From the NCBI GenBank assembly GCA_029260345.1, contig JAJDDK010000005.1, positions 124,001 through 188,000 on the forward strand: 64,000 nt of DNA, written 5' to 3'. The DNA comes from Phycisphaerales bacterium. Its GTDB lineage: Bacteria > Planctomycetota > Phycisphaerae > Phycisphaerales > UBA1924. The translations under genes and the position numbers were made by a program. Shown here piece after piece: positions 17,027 through 25,390 of this stretch. Positions within the stretch are counted from its first letter, which is position 1. Every line of letters starts with the position of its first letter. A model generated the notes under the pieces. That model saw nothing but the letters and a program-made list of their open reading frames with translations, was not told where the DNA came from and did not search any database.

Positions 17027-17494
17027 TTACAGCGCCTTCACCGCCGCCAGCACTTCCTCCGCATGCCCCGGCGCCTTCACTTTGTCCCACCGCTTTTTCA
17101 CTTTTCCATCAGCCCCAATCAAATACGTCGTGCGCACCACGCCCATGTACTTTCGTCCGTACATGGACTTCTCCTGCCACACCCCGTACTTCTCGCAAAC
17201 CTTCGAACCAACATCGGCCAGCAGCGTGAAGTTCAGATCGTGCTTCGCGACAAACTTCGCGTGCGATGTCTCATCGTCCGGGCTCACACCCAGCACGACC
17301 GCGTCCACCTTGCCAAACTGCGGCTGCTGATCACGAAACTCACACGCCTCGACCGTGCAGCCCGATGTGTCGTCTTTGGGATAGAAGTAAAGAACAACGG
17401 GTGAACCGGCGTAGTCGCTGAGTTTGTGCGCTTCACCGCTCTGGTCTTTGAGCGTGAACGCCGGTGCTTTCTTTCCGACTTCAATGAGCGGCAT
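17027..17494 (-). CDS. bcp: Thioredoxin-dependent thiol peroxidase (Bcp/PrxQ type)
   Basis: A protein of 155 residues, preceded by GGAAGGAG at ideal spacing. The peroxidatic centre is YFYPKDDTSGCTVEACEF: Thr43, peroxidatic Cys46 and the resolving Cys51 five residues on, the arrangement of atypical 2-Cys PrxQ enzymes. LLADVGSKVCEKYGVW and VRTTYLIGADGKV are further family blocks. It reduces hydrogen and organic peroxides with electrons from thioredoxin in the cytoplasm. Length fits the family exactly. Confidence 0.95.
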   Translation of the reverse strand: MPLIEVGKKAPAFTLKDQSGEAHKLSDYAGSPVVLYFYPKDDTSGCTVEACEFRDQQPQFGKVDAVVLGVSPDDETSHAKFVAKHDLNFTLLADVGSKVCEKYGVWQEKSMYGRKYMGVVRTTYLIGADGKVKKRWDKVKAPGHAEEVLAAVKAL

Positions 17495-17515
17495 GACGGC
17501 TCCTTCCTGGATTTA

Positions 17516-18607
17516 CTAAACCGGTTTCGTTGGCGGAGTCTGCGGCCCGCATTCCGGGCACGCGCCGCCGGGAATCGCCCCGACATCGTAGCCGCAGCGC
17601 GGGCAGCAGCGACCAAAGGGCATCGTGGGCGGCGTCTCCGGTTCGGACTCATCCGGCAGCACTGGACGCGCCGGCAAGTTCGCTTGCGCACGGACATCAT
17701 CAATAGCAGAGCGTGCCTGTTTGACAAAGTCTCTGAAGGCGCTCGTGGTCTCAAACGCAGAACGAGGCGCGAGTATGCCTCCGCCCTCACTCGTCGTCAG
17801 CACCGCGCCCTCCTCAAGGACAAGCACGTTGTGAATCTGAATCCACGACATTTCCAACCGATCGACCGAACTCTCATACAGCACGCTATGCCGCGTTGCG
17901 CGCAAGCGCATCACATATGTCTTCCCTCGCTCGGGATCGTTTGCTCGCACAAACGCTCGATATTGCGCCAAGCTGTCCCGCACCCCTTTGTCGATGCCGC
18001 GCGTGCCGTTCCAAAAGCTCAAGAGTCCAAGTGCGAAAAGCACAAACGGCAACCAACCTGCAGAGCCGCCGACGTCGAACGCATACACCAAGGCGCCGAG
18101 GAAAATCCCAAGCGCCATGAATGATGATCCCGCAACATAGGCGTCGCGGCGGCGTTTCTTCAATAGAGCCTGCATCGCCGGCATCGCATCTGTTGCAGCG
18201 CGATTTACCAGGTCCACCTCTATCGGACCAACATCAAATTGGATATCGACTTCGTTAAATCCTGAGTCGCTTGGCGTGAGCCACGTCAACGTCGATTGTT
18301 GACTGACGCCCGTTTCGTCATACAACACGTCGCGTCCGCATTCCGGACACTTGGCGGCTTTGATGCCCGCAAGATTGTATCCGCACCCGACGCATGCGCC
18401 ACCAATCGGGGGCGGCGTTTTGGCCGCCTGTTTGCTGAGATAGGCGCGAACCGGCACGAACACCAGTCCAATGAATGCGAGAATTCCGGCTGACACCATC
18501 GCATTCATAACGGGGTCAGCGCCATCAAGAGCGCGCAGCACAAACACAACGAGCGCACCCAACGCGAAGAAGCCGATGAGATCCCAAATGCCCCTCAGCC
18601 GTTTCAT
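17516..18607 (-). CDS. Membrane protein with two CGYxL-type zinc ribbons
   Basis: A protein of 363 residues starting MKRLRGIWD; its ATG overlaps the stop of the upstream gene (ATGA), so the two are translationally coupled. Two N-terminal membrane segments are followed by a ribbon CVGCGYNLAGIKAAKCPECG (about 73-92). A central domain with two more membrane segments (about 165-205) follows, then a soluble domain with LEMSWIQIHNVLVLEEGAVL. A second ribbon, CCPRCGYDVGAIPGGACPECG, sits at the extreme C-terminus. I recognise no family function. It is the last gene of a five-gene minus-strand operon whose members share this ribbon. Confidence 0.75.
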   Translation of the reverse strand: MKRLRGIWDLIGFFALGALVVFVLRALDGADPVMNAMVSAGILAFIGLVFVPVRAYLSKQAAKTPPPIGGACVGCGYNLAGIKAAKCPECGRDVLYDETGVSQQSTLTWLTPSDSGFNEVDIQFDVGPIEVDLVNRAATDAMPAMQALLKKRRRDAYVAGSSFMALGIFLGALVYAFDVGGSAGWLPFVLFALGLLSFWNGTRGIDKGVRDSLAQYRAFVRANDPERGKTYVMRLRATRHSVLYESSVDRLEMSWIQIHNVLVLEEGAVLTTSEGGGILAPRSAFETTSAFRDFVKQARSAIDDVRAQANLPARPVLPDESEPETPPTMPFGRCCPRCGYDVGAIPGGACPECGPQTPPTKPV

Positions 18608-19515
18608 CTTTGAGGCAGCGTATCGTCCGCGGGCGCCGCGAGGCGCTCGCCGCACTCCGGGCACACATCGCTCGGCAACCCGGCGAGGTCGTAGTCGCAA
18701 GTGCGGCAGAATCCGACACGTTCTCGCACCATCATGGCCTGCGCGGCGCCAAGAAACTCCCGCACAATGGTGGACAGGACACAATGCGCCGCCCCCACCC
18801 CTCCGACTACGGCGAGTAAAACGCCAAAGACTTCCGCAGAGACCACTCCTGAAGGCCAGTACCGCACATCGTAGCTGTTCGGCTTCACAATTTGGAGCAG
18901 CAAGCCGGCGCACATCAAGCCGAAGCACACCCCGAAGGCGCGGCTCACTCGCCAGAAAGTGGCGATGCACGCCACAAGGGTGAGAAGAGCGCCCGGCGCA
19001 GCAAGCATCAGTCGCTTCGTCGCATAACGGTGGTCCTTCGCGAACCACAACGTCCAATCTGGATCCGTCACGACCAGCATGGGTGATCTGTCATTCATGA
19101 GCGTGAACGACCAGTCGTCAAGCGCCCCACCGTCATCAACGCCGTTTGGCCCGATCGATCGCAATGTCAGTGGCGGAACAAACACAATTTCATAACCAAA
19201 TCGATCGAACGGCGTGTGAGCGGTTTCATCGACACTCCACCAGCGCGGCTCAACCAAATTGTGATCCACGAGCTGACGCCACCACGTCACGCCATCCGGC
19301 GAAACGACGGCGAGAGGTCCATAGTTCACTTGATGCTGTTCAATGATGTCTAAACCCTGCCGCATGGTTGCTGCGAATCGAAGGTGAAACGATCCGCACC
19401 GTGGACGTCCGCCATGTGATGCGAGAATCATGAACGACGCTGACAAGACGATGATCAGAGATATCGCATGAGAAAATCCGGTCTCCCTTGATTTTGATTC
19501 AAGTTCGTCAGACAT
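18604..19515 (-). CDS. Membrane protein with GspG-like module and C-terminal zinc ribbon
   Basis: A protein of 303 residues. After an N-terminal membrane segment (about 16-33), residues about 45-140 look like the soluble part of a GspG major pseudopilin: a helix with a short turn (LDIIEQHQVNYGPLAV), a FDRFGYEIVFVP strand pair and RSIGPNGVDDGGALDDW (119-135), close to the calcium-site loop SxGPDGxxGTxDD of GspG. It has no prepilin leader. Three membrane segments follow (about 168-245), then the ribbon CRTCDYDLAGLPSDVCPECG. Its paralogue is the gene at 19567. Role unknown. Stop and next start overlap as ATGA. Confidence 0.72.
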   Translation of the reverse strand: MSDELESKSRETGFSHAISLIIVLSASFMILASHGGRPRCGSFHLRFAATMRQGLDIIEQHQVNYGPLAVVSPDGVTWWRQLVDHNLVEPRWWSVDETAHTPFDRFGYEIVFVPPLTLRSIGPNGVDDGGALDDWSFTLMNDRSPMLVVTDPDWTLWFAKDHRYATKRLMLAAPGALLTLVACIATFWRVSRAFGVCFGLMCAGLLLQIVKPNSYDVRYWPSGVVSAEVFGVLLAVVGGVGAAHCVLSTIVREFLGAAQAMMVRERVGFCRTCDYDLAGLPSDVCPECGERLAAPADDTLPQR

Positions 19516-19566
19516 AGCGAGAGTGAGTGCGCCGAAACCTCAGGTGCGGTTCCCATACATCCCGGT

Positions 19567-20412
19567 TTATGCCTGCACGTCTCGCATCTCGTTTGATCGA
19601 ATCAATTCCCCGCATTCCGGGCACACATCGTTTGAAAGACCTTCGAGGCAGTACCCGCAGTTCGCACACCCTTTCCCACCAGCCGCGTTCACCGTGCGCT
19701 CACCGGCCCGCGCCATGAGGACCAGCCCCCAAATGAGAAACGTTCCCACAGACACCACAACCGCAATCGTCGCTGTGCCCTGTGTCAGTTCCACCCAATA
19801 CGGCCAGCGAAACACCGCGGTTTCCGTCGCACTGATATTCACAAACAGGGCGCCGTAGCACATCGTCGCCGCCACCGCCGCGAGGAACCAGCGATGCAGC
19901 GTCAGCCCGATCACGATGCCGAGCACCGCGACGAGTAAGCCGCGCAACGCGCCGCGCGAGCGGGCGGCGTCGTACTCATCCGCATACCACACGTTCCACT
20001 TCGGATGCGCAAGATCCACCGTTGCGTACTCTGGCGAATAACGAACCTCCCAATCATCGACCTTGCCGCCGTCGTCGACGCCGTTCGGACCAACGCAGCG
20101 CACCGCGCCGCTTGGGTCGTACACAACCTCCATGTTGAAGACACTCACCGGCCGCCGCATCAAGAGCTGCGGCAGGAAGTAATAATCGCCCACCTCGGCG
20201 GCCAATAAGGCGTCAAACCAAACCGTCCCGTCTTCACTGACGTGTTTGAGCGGCCCAATCTCGCGTTCATACCGCTGAATCGCTTCACACAGCGCATCAA
20301 GTTCGTAACGCGCTTGCCGATACGGATCAATGCGGCACGCCGCGGCGTCGACCGGCATCATGAGTTGTGTAAACAGTGAGACCGCAAGCGCAAGAACAAT
20401 AGTGGCACGCAT
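19567..20412 (-). CDS. Membrane protein with GspG-like module and C-terminal zinc ribbon (paralogue)
   Basis: A protein of 281 residues starting MRATIVLALA at 20412, with GGAG upstream. A signal peptide ends near VDAAA. The next 100 residues again resemble GspG without its leader: YELDALCEAIQRYEREIGPL (helix and turn), VVYDPSGAVRCVGPN and GVDDGGKVDDW (111-121). Three membrane segments follow (about 145-240), and the ribbon CANCGYCLEGLSNDVCPECG lies near the C-terminus. Layout and the loop motif match the gene at 18604, with clearly lower identity elsewhere, so these are old paralogues. It lies 51 bases upstream of that gene's start on the same strand. Confidence 0.72.
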   Translation of the reverse strand: MRATIVLALAVSLFTQLMMPVDAAACRIDPYRQARYELDALCEAIQRYEREIGPLKHVSEDGTVWFDALLAAEVGDYYFLPQLLMRRPVSVFNMEVVYDPSGAVRCVGPNGVDDGGKVDDWEVRYSPEYATVDLAHPKWNVWYADEYDAARSRGALRGLLVAVLGIVIGLTLHRWFLAAVAATMCYGALFVNISATETAVFRWPYWVELTQGTATIAVVVSVGTFLIWGLVLMARAGERTVNAAGGKGCANCGYCLEGLSNDVCPECGELIRSNEMRDVQA

Positions 20413-20449
20413 GGCGAACACTCCTTCGCCCCGCCGCTCATTTGTTCGA

Positions 20450-20782
20450 CTAGATCGTTCGACCGGTTCCCGCTGTGACTGCGTCTTGCGTCGATCGAAT
20501 CGCACCGCCGCACTCAGGGCAGACGTCGCCGCGCAGGCCCTTCAGGTCGTAGCCGCACTCGATGCACGTGCCTGCCTTCGGGCGTTCAATCGGTCGAAAC
20601 CGCAGCGGCAGAACGACAACAAAGACGGCCGCTCCCGCGATCGCCGTGTACATCGCAAGGTCAAGTTGCGCCGACCAACCAAGCCCCTTTGACGCGATCA
20701 TCACAACACCGATGACATAAAACGGAAACACCAAAACGCCCGCGATGAGCGCCGCCATGCGCACGCGCAGCGACTCAAACAC
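20450..20782 (-). CDS. Small membrane protein with C-terminal zinc ribbon
   Basis: A protein of 110 residues with a GTG start at 20782. It has two membrane segments (about 8-30 and 42-60), then the ribbon CIECGYDLKGLRGDVCPECG (about 73-92) and a short tail. The start lies inside the end of the upstream gene; GTGTTTGA holds both start and stop, an 8-base overlap that implies coupling. It is the smallest member of the ribbon group. Ribbons of this type are frequent in planctomycete membrane proteins, and a nucleic-acid or protein contact is possible but unproven. Confidence 0.75.
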   Translation of the reverse strand: MFESLRVRMAALIAGVLVFPFYVIGVVMIASKGLGWSAQLDLAMYTAIAGAAVFVVVLPLRFRPIERPKAGTCIECGYDLKGLRGDVCPECGGAIRSTQDAVTAGTGRTI

Positions 20783-21122
20783 GGCGGCGCCGCTCTTGCG
20801 AATTCAGTCCATTCGCGCTCTCGATGCGCGGCTCGCAATGCGGACCAAGCTGCGGACCAAACTGCACACTCTCTGCGATCGTCGCCAGAAACACCGACAA
20901 CAACATGAACACAAACAAGAACACCGGCGACCAGAAAATGGCGAGGATGAACGCTTTCTGCCCGGCGCCAAACGCCAGCAGCACGCCGATCATGATCAGC
21001 GTGATCACCAGCGGCGGCAGCGCCGTCCACCACACCCACGAACGAAAGAAAAACTCATCCCGCTCGCGCTCGTGCGCGTGCTCATGCTCCGCCATCGACG
21101 AAATGTGATGCAGCGTCGCCAT
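20775..21122 (-). CDS. Small membrane protein, histidine- and charge-rich N-terminus
   Basis: A protein of 115 residues. I chose the ATG at 21122 because GGAGG lies 8 bases before it; the frame stays open to 21143. An N-terminal stretch HHISSMAEHEHAHERERDEF is rich in histidine and charged residues. Two membrane segments follow (about 33-55 and 60-82), then a basic C-terminus. It lacks the zinc ribbon of its operon partners but is the first gene of the group, overlapping the next by 8 bases. No family recognised. Confidence 0.7.
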   Translation of the reverse strand: MATLHHISSMAEHEHAHERERDEFFFRSWVWWTALPPLVITLIMIGVLLAFGAGQKAFILAIFWSPVFLFVFMLLSVFLATIAESVQFGPQLGPHCEPRIESANGLNSQERRRRV

Positions 21123-21160
21123 CGCGCCGGCCTCCAAATGCATCGATGCGAAATCCTAGG

Positions 21161-21480
21161 CCTCCCCTCCTGCCCAGCGGGAGGGGCCGGGGAGGGTTCC
21201 GAATCCCTCTCCCCCTGGGAGAGGGTGACCGAGCAAAGCGAGGTCGGGTGAGGGGCATTGTGCGAACATGACAACGGTGCCGTGGTCTTGTCCGTCCTCG
21301 GACAAGGCCACGATTAGTGTTGCTTACTCGCGTAACGCGTGGCCTTGACTGAGGAACAGTCAAGACCACGGCGCCTTTAAAAAAACGATAAAGCACCGGC
21401 TTCCCCTCATCCGTCAACGCTGCGCGTTGCCACCTTCTCCCAAAGGGAGAAGGGTTTACTCCCTCTCCAGGGGGAGAGGG
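21161..21480. repeat. Intergenic repeat block with composite repeat copy 2
   Basis: Most of the 363-base gap between the small membrane protein and the methyltransferase is repeats. A CCTCCCCTCC hairpin lies at 21161-21196. The composite lies at 21205-21454: A hairpin, CATTGTGCGAACATG joint, a 100 bp core at 21276-21375, then B hairpin. In this copy the core is almost perfect: GGTGCCGTGGTCTTGTCC at one end and GACCACGGCGCC at the other. A further short CCCTCTCC/GGAGAGGG hairpin lies at 21461-21480. Confidence 0.82.
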
Positions 21481-21485
21481 AGCAT

Positions 21486-22532
21486 TTACGCCGTCGCTTC
21501 CAGCACCATATTGAACGGTGTCTCCGCGGCTCGGCGCACGCTCTTGAAGCCGCCGCTCGTAATCACTTCCGTGAGCTTCTTCTGCCCCGCCTGAGCGCCC
21601 AGCGCGGCGCCGACTTCCTGCGCCTTCGACGTCGGCACACACACCATCGTCGAAGCGGAGTAATACAGCCGCCCAACCGGGTTGAGGTTGTCTTGCACGG
21701 TGTCGCCAGCCATCGGTTCAACAATCACGCACGTGCCTTGCGGCTTGAGCCGCGACTTGATGTGCTTCATCGCGCCGGCGGGGTCGCCCATGTCGTGCAG
21801 GCAATCGAACAGGCACACGAGGTCGTATTCACCCGTGAAATCCTTCGCGACAGCGGTCTTGAACGAAACGTTCTTCAGGCCGTGCTCCTTCGCGTGCGCA
21901 TTGGCCGCGTCCACTGACCCTTGATGGAAATCGAACCCGTTGAACGTCGAATTCGGAAACGCCTTGGCCATGAATATGGTGGAAAGGCCGTGCCCGCAGC
22001 CGACGTCCGCGACGGCGCCGCCCTGCTTGAGTTTGTCCACCACGCCGTCGAGCGACGGCAGCCATTCCTGCACAAGGTGATTCTGGTAACCGGGGCGGAA
22101 GAAGTTCGCCGTGGCGCAGAAGCAGCAGCCGCCCATGTTGCTCCAGCCGAGTCCTTCGCCGGTCTTGAAGCCTTCCTCGATGGTGTCCTTGTTGGCGCCG
22201 AAGGCGGACGCCGCCTCGAACGCGGGCGCCAGATACACCGGGCTGTCGGTGTTGGCGAAGACCATCACCTGCTCGGGGTTCATGGAATACGCCCCCGTCG
22301 TGGCGTCAAAATCCACGTAGCCCGACGCCGCCTGAGCCGCGAGCCATTCGCGCAGGTACCGCTCGTCGAGGTCCGTCAGCGCGGCGAAACTTTCCGGGGT
22401 CGCCGGCCCCGCTTCAGCCAGCTTCTGGTACAGCCCCAGCGATTCACCAATCCGCACCAGCGGCACACTGAAGGCGCCGCCCAGGTCTTGCAGAAGGCGG
22501 CCGACCAGTTCGTGCAGTTTTGCTTCGTTCAT
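21486..22532 (-). CDS. SAM-dependent methyltransferase with N-terminal winged helix (Rv2258c-like)
   Basis: A protein of 348 residues; GGAG lies 10 bases before the ATG. Residues about 1-90 form a small winged-helix-like unit (GESLGLYQKLAEAGPATPESFA ... YLREWLAAQAASGYVDFD). The Rossmann methyltransferase follows: motif I VADVGCGHGLSTIFMA, FNGFDFHQGSVDAANAHA, and YDLVCLFDCLHDMGDP. This layout fits the Rv2258c-type class whose substrate is not settled and which resembles small-molecule O-methyltransferases. It is monocistronic, flanked downstream by repeats. Confidence 0.85.
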   Translation of the reverse strand: MNEAKLHELVGRLLQDLGGAFSVPLVRIGESLGLYQKLAEAGPATPESFAALTDLDERYLREWLAAQAASGYVDFDATTGAYSMNPEQVMVFANTDSPVYLAPAFEAASAFGANKDTIEEGFKTGEGLGWSNMGGCCFCATANFFRPGYQNHLVQEWLPSLDGVVDKLKQGGAVADVGCGHGLSTIFMAKAFPNSTFNGFDFHQGSVDAANAHAKEHGLKNVSFKTAVAKDFTGEYDLVCLFDCLHDMGDPAGAMKHIKSRLKPQGTCVIVEPMAGDTVQDNLNPVGRLYYSASTMVCVPTSKAQEVGAALGAQAGQKKLTEVITSGGFKSVRRAAETPFNMVLEATA

Positions 22533-22920
22533 GATCTTTACTCCAACAAACCTGATTGACTCATTGGATGTCCACTTGATTCTGTTCTGGAATTGTTCGC
22601 CAAAGGTGTGGAGTCAAGTCTGCGTGTCGTGAACTTCCAAACGATCTAGCAGTTGTTCAATTTGTGCTAATTCTAACTCCGTAGGGCCTTAGTTGTAATC
22701 CACTAGGCTTTGCTTGTCTCAAAATAAAGATTGAATGTTGGAACACATCACTGATTGTCTCTAATCTGAAGATGAATCGCCTGATCTGCTAGGTGTTGAA
22801 TCAGTGGAATAAGTTCCAAAGACTACTCTTCATGCGTTGACGAAGCCCGACATGGAGACCCACTTGTTCTCGGCATCGTTCCGTAGTAAGGATCGAACAT
22901 CCCTATACAACAGGAGACTC
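22533..22920. other. AT-rich intergenic leader of 388 bases
   Basis: This gap divides the divergent methyltransferase and calcium-loop protein genes and is markedly more AT-rich than the surrounding coding DNA. It must hold two promoters. I see AGGAG at 22912-22916 before the plus-strand start, but no reliable -35/-10 pair, terminator or RNA gene. A frame open from 22837 has no ribosome site and is not credible as coding. Confidence 0.5.
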
Positions 22921-24126
22921 ATGATGACCACGAAGTTCATTGTAATACCCATGTGTGCCCTTGGGCTGGTTCTGCCGGCGACGGCGCTTGCACAAGGCTT
23001 GTGTAATGCCGACTTTAGCGTGACAATTCGTTGGGTTGGCGAATGTGCCGCCGAAGCAACGTCCTCTTCGTCATTTGCCGCGGCCATATGTTACGGGCCA
23101 GGACCGACACCGCCGTGCTTACCTAGCGAGGTGCGAATTGATGCAAATTTCACGGGGGGTAATTCATCCGCATCTGCCAGTTGTTGTGCCGACATAAATG
23201 GTGATGGGTTTGTTAATGGCACGGACTTCGCCATTTGTGGAGGCGCCGCATTTGCACGAGCTCAGACGTTCTGGCCGCCTACTGCCGGCGACATTGTTGC
23301 GCGAGCCGGATTCAATTCGGTCGGTTTTGCCTATGCCAGGGCTGTGGCAATGATCACAATTGAGCCGCTTCAATGCTCGGATATGGAAATTGAAGGAGTT
23401 ATTCCAGGGGAGGTCTTGGGCAATTTCGGAAGTGGAATAATTCGGCAGGTAGTCTTGTGCGGGAACATGGCCGTCGGAGCTTTCTACGATGATTGTGGTT
23501 CGACCGGCCAAGGTGTTATTTTCAATGAAATGACAGGAGATTGGGAGTTTTCAAAGGAAATTTCCGAGGTTGGTGAGATTGGAGGGCTCTCGTTTGCGGA
23601 CGAAGACCTCGATGTCAACGGCGATGGCAGATTCACACAATCCGATGTTGATGAGCTCGAGGATAACCTTAACTCGATGGCGCCATCACTGGTTTCTCGA
23701 TGGGACTTCAATGATGACGGCGAAATCGACCAAAGTGATGTCGATCTCATGCAGACATTGATTGATTCTGGATTTGGGTCAGGCGTATTCGGTGACGTTG
23801 ACGATGACGGCGACATCGACTGCGATGATCGCGACGCGATGGTTGCGGCGCAAGGAGACGAGCTGTGTGATGAGGGGTACAACATCGCACTTGATGCGGA
23901 CCTCGACGGCGATATCGATTCAGATGATCTCGATGAACTTGATGCATTGATTTCTCGAGAAGCCGGCGATTTTGACATGGATGGCGATGTCGACGGGGCC
24001 GATCAGGCGTATCTCCTCAGCAATTGGGGGACGGACGATGAGGCCGCCGACCTCAATGGAGACGGGGTCGTGAATGGGGCAGACCTGTCCCACCTGCTCG
24101 CAAACTGGGGAGTGCTTTGCCCCTAA
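22921..24126 (+). CDS. Exported protein with dockerin-like calcium-loop repeats
   Basis: A protein of 401 residues starting MMTTKF, with AGGAG 4-5 bases upstream. The signal peptide ends near ATALAQG. Residues about 30-220 are a secreted domain I do not recognise, with an early loop DINGDGFVNGTD. From about 225 there is a chain of calcium-loop motifs: DVNGDGRFTQSD, DFNDDGEIDQSD, DVDDDGDIDCDD, DADLDGDIDSDD, DMDGDVDGAD and DLNGDGVVNGAD. The end, LSHLLANWGVLCP, is the planctomycete dockerin-like tail. No cohesin partner is seen, so a calcium-stabilised extracellular role is more likely than a cellulosome. It is followed by a strong terminator. Confidence 0.85.
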   Translation: MMTTKFIVIPMCALGLVLPATALAQGLCNADFSVTIRWVGECAAEATSSSSFAAAICYGPGPTPPCLPSEVRIDANFTGGNSSASASCCADINGDGFVNGTDFAICGGAAFARAQTFWPPTAGDIVARAGFNSVGFAYARAVAMITIEPLQCSDMEIEGVIPGEVLGNFGSGIIRQVVLCGNMAVGAFYDDCGSTGQGVIFNEMTGDWEFSKEISEVGEIGGLSFADEDLDVNGDGRFTQSDVDELEDNLNSMAPSLVSRWDFNDDGEIDQSDVDLMQTLIDSGFGSGVFGDVDDDGDIDCDDRDAMVAAQGDELCDEGYNIALDADLDGDIDSDDLDELDALISREAGDFDMDGDVDGADQAYLLSNWGTDDEAADLNGDGVVNGADLSHLLANWGVLCP

Positions 24127-24158
24127 TCGTGGCAAGTGTCACCTAGAATGAATACTGG

Positions 24159-24193
24159 CCCGGAGCGAGCTTGTCCGCTCCGGGTCTTTTTTT
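24159..24193 (+). terminator. Rho-independent terminator
   Basis: CCCGGAGCG (24159-24167) pairs with CGCTCCGGG (24176-24184) around an 8-base loop and is followed by TCTTTTTTT. It lies 33 bases after the stop of the calcium-loop protein gene and should end that transcript. Confidence 0.92.
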
Positions 24194-24218
24194 GAATCGT
24201 GGGACTTGACATTGGCTA

Positions 24219-24224
24219 TATAAT
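24219..24224 (+). promoter_or_regulatory. Perfect TATAAT -10 box just before a start codon
   Basis: TATAAT ends only 8 bases before the ATG at 24233, so a transcript starting at the usual distance would begin at or next to the start codon. No good -35 box lies at 17-base spacing. A TTGACA at 24206 is too close to pair with it. Confidence 0.4.
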
Positions 24225-24232
24225 GGACGGTT

Positions 24233-25231
24233 ATGCCAAGACGTCGTTTCGATAGTGCGATCGGCGCGCGCGTTGCAGGATTCACGATGATCGAGCTGAT
24301 GATCTCGATCGGGATCATCGCTGTCCTCCTCGGCCTGCTGGCGCCGGCGCTCAAGAAGGCGCGCGATGAAGCTCGGAATTCGGCGTGTTTGAGCAACCAG
24401 CGCCAATTGGTGCTTGGTTGGATCCTCTACACAAACGATCACAAAGTTTTTCCGAGCCGGTTTAGTGAGTTGATTTACGAAGACATCAATGAGGATGGAC
24501 TGACATCACCAAACGAGTTGACCACGACACCATCCATGTGGTGGGATTGGGGCGGTGTCGATTGGCGCAATCAGGAAGATGATTTCCTACTGTCGTCGAG
24601 CCGGCCGATCAATGACTACGTTGGAAGTGAAGCAAATGAGCAAGGGCGCGCCGAATTGTTTCAGTGCCCAAGCGATGACTTCCTTCATTTTCTTCAGCCA
24701 AATCATCCGCTGACGCTCCAATATGCGGAGCCAATCTTCCAAAGTCAGGTTGACGCGTCTAATTCGCCGTACGCCGGTCAGACTCTGTTTGACACACTGG
24801 GCACCAGCTACCGCGCCAACGATTGGATTTGGACAGAGGTTGGTGATCGAGACGGGTGGTTAGGAACATCGGGCCCGACAATCAGCAATCGAGTGGACTT
24901 CGTTGAGGAGCCCAGTCGTTTTCCAATCATTGGTGATTACGGGACATTCCTTTACACACGATTCCCGCAAGCCTATCTCGCTTCACAGATCACGTTGCAA
25001 GTCGGCTTCTGGCATGGCAAACATCGCTGCAATCTTGGATTCTTTGATGGATCAGCGCGCAGCGTGCCAATGGGATTCAATCCTGTAAGCCCTGACTACA
25101 GCTTTTACCTTTCCACGAGATTGCACGCACCGACCAGCATGGCGTATGCCCACAATCTGATTAACTACCAAGTTCCGCTCCACGGCTTCGAGCACTTGAT
25201 CGTTGAGGACGAGGACGAGTCTGAAGACTAA
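24233..25231 (+). CDS. Prepilin-like exported protein (type IV pilin N-terminus, H-x9-DG type C-terminus)
   Basis: A protein of 332 residues. The N-terminus has a prepilin leader ending in RVAG, then FTMIELMISIGIIAVLLGLLAPAL with the conserved Glu at position +5, so it should be cut and methylated by a prepilin peptidase. The helix continues as KKARDEARNSACLSNQRQL. The C-terminal region has WHGKHRCNLGFFDGSARSVPMGF, the H..N..F.DGS pattern of the large planctomycete prepilin-like groups. Such proteins are probably minor pseudopilins or surface-associated. A short region SPNELTTTPSMWWDWGG is typical of relatives. There is only a weak ribosome site (GGACGG). Confidence 0.85.
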   Translation: MPRRRFDSAIGARVAGFTMIELMISIGIIAVLLGLLAPALKKARDEARNSACLSNQRQLVLGWILYTNDHKVFPSRFSELIYEDINEDGLTSPNELTTTPSMWWDWGGVDWRNQEDDFLLSSSRPINDYVGSEANEQGRAELFQCPSDDFLHFLQPNHPLTLQYAEPIFQSQVDASNSPYAGQTLFDTLGTSYRANDWIWTEVGDRDGWLGTSGPTISNRVDFVEEPSRFPIIGDYGTFLYTRFPQAYLASQITLQVGFWHGKHRCNLGFFDGSARSVPMGFNPVSPDYSFYLSTRLHAPTSMAYAHNLINYQVPLHGFEHLIVEDEDESED

Positions 25232-25390
25232 TTCGGTCTCCGCCTCTGCTTGCACCCCCATCCTCCCTCGCTAGCATCGCGCTCCCAAAGTCGCGGCCGC
25301 CATGGTTCGCCCGTGGCGGGTGATCGCGCTGCGTTTGTTTCGGTTGAGGCAGCGATTTTCAGGACATGCAAACGAGGAGAGGATGATCCG

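Noticed and set aside
22921-24126. Cellulosome dockerin interpretation
   Set aside because: Tails of this form are common in planctomycetes on many exported proteins, and no cohesin or cellulase gene is in the window.
24206-24211. TTGACA as a -35 box for the prepilin-like gene
   Set aside because: It is only 7 bases before the perfect TATAAT, far from the 16-18 base spacing needed.
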